Source: Vibrio tubiashii (GTDB lineage: Bacteria > Pseudomonadota > Gammaproteobacteria > Enterobacterales > Vibrionaceae). From it: DNA of 64,000 bases. This document shows, in pieces, positions 61,738 to 64,000 of this stretch. A program made the position numbers and the translations under genes. Where the stretch lies: positions 62,001 through 126,000 of the forward strand of contig NZ_CP117031.1 of assembly GCF_028551255.1 (NCBI RefSeq), written 5' to 3'. The number at the start of each line of letters is the position of its first letter. Positions within the stretch are counted from its first letter, which is position 1. Under the pieces are notes generated by a model, which was not told the DNA's origin, made no database searches, and worked only from the letters and a program-made list of their open reading frames with translations.

Positions 61738-64000
61738 TTATTGAATGCGAATGTCGAACAAGCCATTGCTGTCGACACCAACATGTACCGCTTCCACCGG
61801 TTGGTTCTCGCTCATGCGTTGAATGCATTGATTCGCCAAGTTAGGCATCAATTGACGATTGATGATTTGTTCAATGGCTCGCGCCCCTGTTTCCGGGGAC
61901 TCATTCAGATGAACTAACTGCTCAATCACTTGTGGGTCGTAATCAAAGCTCGCCCCGTAGTGTTCATCAACACGCTGGCGAATTCGCTGAAGAGATAACG
62001 CCGCGATCTTTGCCATTTCGTCGTCATTGAGTGGGAAATAAGGCACAATCGTTGCTCGACCTAAAAACGCTGGCTTAAAGTGTTTTTGCAGTTCAGGAAA
62101 GATCGTGTGAGTCAGAGAAGGAACGTCAGGTCGCTCTTCTGAGCAAGCATCCACGACGGCACTGTCCGCGGCGTTTGAGGTCATGATGATAATGGTGTTG
62201 CGAAAATCGACATGGCGACCTTCGCTGTCTGAAATCGCCCCTTTATCAAAGATTTGATAGAAGATGTCATGCACACTTGGGTGCGCTTTTTCCATTTCAT
62301 CCAGCAGGAGTACTGAGTAAGGGTTTTTGCGTACCGCTTCCGTCAAGACGCCTCCTTTTCCGTATCCAACATAGCCTGCTGGCGAGCCCAGCAGCATCGA
62401 GACCTTATGCGCTTCCTTAAACTCCGTCATGTTAATGGTGGTGATATTACGCTCGCCCCCATACAGCAAATCAGTTAAAGCCAACGCCGTCTCGGTTTTG
62501 CCGACCCCACTAGGTCCACACATTAAGAACACACCGACAGGCTTGCGCGGATCCGTTAATCCCGCTCGCGAAAGACGTATCGCCTGTGACAACTCAGCAA
62601 TTGGGGTGATCTGGCCAATAACACGTTCACCAATGTGTGACTCAAGCGCCATCATTCGCTCGACCTCTTGGCTTAACATGTTGCCGACAGGGATCCCAGT
62701 CCACAGTGCAACCACCTCCGCGATCGTCTGTGCCGTCACCTGAGGCAGAACCAATGGCTGCTCGCCTTGCAGTTCGGCCAATGCCGCCATTTTCTCAGAT
62801 AGCGTGTCTCTTAGTTCATTGGACGTGATCTCGCCCTGATCTTGCAGCTCCTCATCCAGACGAGTTTGCAATTCGAGGATTGACGTCACTAAATCACGCT
62901 CCTCATTCCAGCGTGATTCAATGGCCTCATGTTCAGCCTCTAAGGTGGTCAACCGCTGCTTTGCCGCCGCTAATCGAGGGTCATCCATCGACCATAAGGC
63001 CGCTTCATGCGATAGCGTGTCAATTTCATTGCGGGTATAGCGAATTTGCTCTGCCACCGCCTCCATTTGACGTGGAGTGGCACTTTGGCTTAACCCAATT
63101 CGTGAACACGCAGTGTCCAACAAACTGATCGCCTTGTCCGGCAACTTGCGTTCGGGTAAATAACGGATAGACAACGACACAGCCGCATCAATGGCTTGCT
63201 GCATCACTTTGACACTGTGGTGCTTTTCCAAGCTTCGTTTAACGCCGCGTAGCATATGCACCGCATCCTCAGCACTCGGCTCGTCAACAGACACGACTTG
63301 AAAGCGTCGCGTCAGTGCCGCATCCGATTCAAAGTACTGTTTGTACTCCGCCCACGTCGTCGCCGCTAAAGAGCGAAATTCCCCCCGAGCCAGGGCTGGT
63401 TTAAGAATGTTCGCCGCATCGTTTTGACCTGCAGCGCCTCCGGCGCCAATCAGCGTGTGTGCCTCATCAATAAACATGATGATCGGTGTCGGCGATTGCT
63501 TAATTTCATTGATGACATCTTTTAAGCGATTCTCGAATTCCCCCTTAATGCTCGCACCCGCTTGGAGTAGGGATAGATCAAGGCTTCGCAGCTCAACATT
63601 CTCGAGCGCAGGCGGGACATTGCCATTGACAATTTCTTGTGCCAATCCTTCAACGATAGCGGTTTTTCCCACACCGGGATCACCGACTAAGATGGGGCTG
63701 TTTTGACGTCGACGGCACAAGATGTCAATCGCCTTACGAATTTCATCACCACGCCCCGTGATCGGGTCTAACGTTCTGCTTCGTGCGGCCTCCGTTAAAT
63801 TTTGCGAGTACTTGTCCAAAGCCGGCGTGGTGGAATCACCACGGGCTGAGACCATGCTTTCGGACGTCTCCGAGATTGGACTGGGCGTATTGGCCGCCAA
63901 AGCCTGCTGGCGCAACCACTCTGACGATAACATTGTCACCCAGCCACTCAAGACACCATTGTAAGTGCTCTGTTCCATTCGCTGTTTAAGCACCATGAGA
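61738..64000 (-). CDS. clpV: T6SS sheath-recycling ATPase ClpV (TssH), 5' end cut by window edge
   Basis: The frame is open to the right edge; 753 codons are visible of an expected 850-880, so about 100 N-terminal residues are missing. Two AAA+ domains are complete: Walker A GDPGVGKT and GPSGVGKTE, Walker B FIDEAHTLIGAG and LLDEMEKAH, with a ClpB-type middle region between (about 320-430). ClpV disassembles the contracted TssB/TssC sheath. It is the most upstream T6SS gene in view, and TssA-G and Hcp are expected further right. Confidence 0.95.
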   Translation of the reverse strand, partial: LMVLKQRMEQSTYNGVLSGWVTMLSSEWLRQQALAANTPSPISETSESMVSARGDSTTPALDKYSQNLTEAARSRTLDPITGRGDEIRKAIDILCRRRQNSPILVGDPGVGKTAIVEGLAQEIVNGNVPPALENVELRSLDLSLLQAGASIKGEFENRLKDVINEIKQSPTPIIMFIDEAHTLIGAGGAAGQNDAANILKPALARGEFRSLAATTWAEYKQYFESDAALTRRFQVVSVDEPSAEDAVHMLRGVKRSLEKHHSVKVMQQAIDAAVSLSIRYLPERKLPDKAISLLDTACSRIGLSQSATPRQMEAVAEQIRYTRNEIDTLSHEAALWSMDDPRLAAAKQRLTTLEAEHEAIESRWNEERDLVTSILELQTRLDEELQDQGEITSNELRDTLSEKMAALAELQGEQPLVLPQVTAQTIAEVVALWTGIPVGNMLSQEVERMMALESHIGERVIGQITPIAELSQAIRLSRAGLTDPRKPVGVFLMCGPSGVGKTETALALTDLLYGGERNITTINMTEFKEAHKVSMLLGSPAGYVGYGKGGVLTEAVRKNPYSVLLLDEMEKAHPSVHDIFYQIFDKGAISDSEGRHVDFRNTIIIMTSNAADSAVVDACSEERPDVPSLTHTIFPELQKHFKPAFLGRATIVPYFPLNDDEMAKIAALSLQRIRQRVDEHYGASFDYDPQVIEQLVHLNESPETGARAIEQIINRQLMPNLANQCIQRMSENQPVEAVHVGVDSNGLFDIRIQ

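Overview
The window reads as chromosomal DNA of a Vibrio-like gammaproteobacterium. It carries several ToxR-like membrane regulators with overlapping partner genes, thiol peroxidases, HD-GYP and EAL c-di-GMP enzymes, small OmpA-like barrels, and a large part of a type VI secretion (T6SS) locus. Species cannot be fixed from sequence reading alone. No rRNA, tRNA, CRISPR array or intact insertion sequence was recognised.

Region 1 (1-9077, minus strand) is a compact six-gene operon that looks like a small-molecule biosynthetic cluster. In transcription order it has a D-2-hydroxyacid dehydrogenase, a stand-alone amino-acid-type adenylation domain, an ATP-grasp ligase, an MFS exporter, a citrate synthase with an N-terminal acyl carrier protein (ACP) domain, and an AcnA-type aconitase cut by the left edge. 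Three junctions overlap by a few bases. This is the best candidate for an undescribed system: TCA-type carbon-chain chemistry apparently run on a carrier-protein thioester and completed by ligation and export. The operon may continue left of the window.

Region 2 (9.9-35.6 kb) is mixed accessory and housekeeping content: YgjV, a medium-chain dehydrogenase, an M20 peptidase, a CruF-like membrane protein, a LysR regulator divergent from a mini-operon of tiny genes, detoxification genes (VOC, GST, LysE, cupin), SgrR, a possible PIN-domain/TPR pair, three small outer-membrane barrels, a 955-residue HD-GYP protein and an aldehyde dehydrogenase.

Region 3 (14.0-17.1 kb and 35.8-42.3 kb) holds four pairs of overlapping genes. 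Each pair encodes a winged-helix/transmembrane/periplasmic regulator and a small membrane-anchored partner, resembling ToxR/ToxS, VtrA/VtrC and GrvA/FidL co-component systems. Pairs A and B each sit next to a thiol peroxidase gene as a duplicated module; pairs C and D form one tandem four-gene operon.

Region 4 (43.5-64.0 kb, minus strand) is a T6SS operon: ClpV (cut by the right edge), FHA protein, TssJ, TssK, TssL with a SPOR-like tail, TssM with a degenerate nucleotide site, a short Ser/Thr kinase, a 633-residue unknown protein (candidate effector), VgrG, a DUF6931-like protein and PAAR. Between ClpV and the FHA gene lies a four-gene block: a D-Ala-D-Ala-ligase-like ATP-grasp enzyme, an MFS protein fused to two tandem periplasmic sensor-like modules, and two solute-binding proteins. 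TssA-G and Hcp are not in the window and presumably lie to the right.
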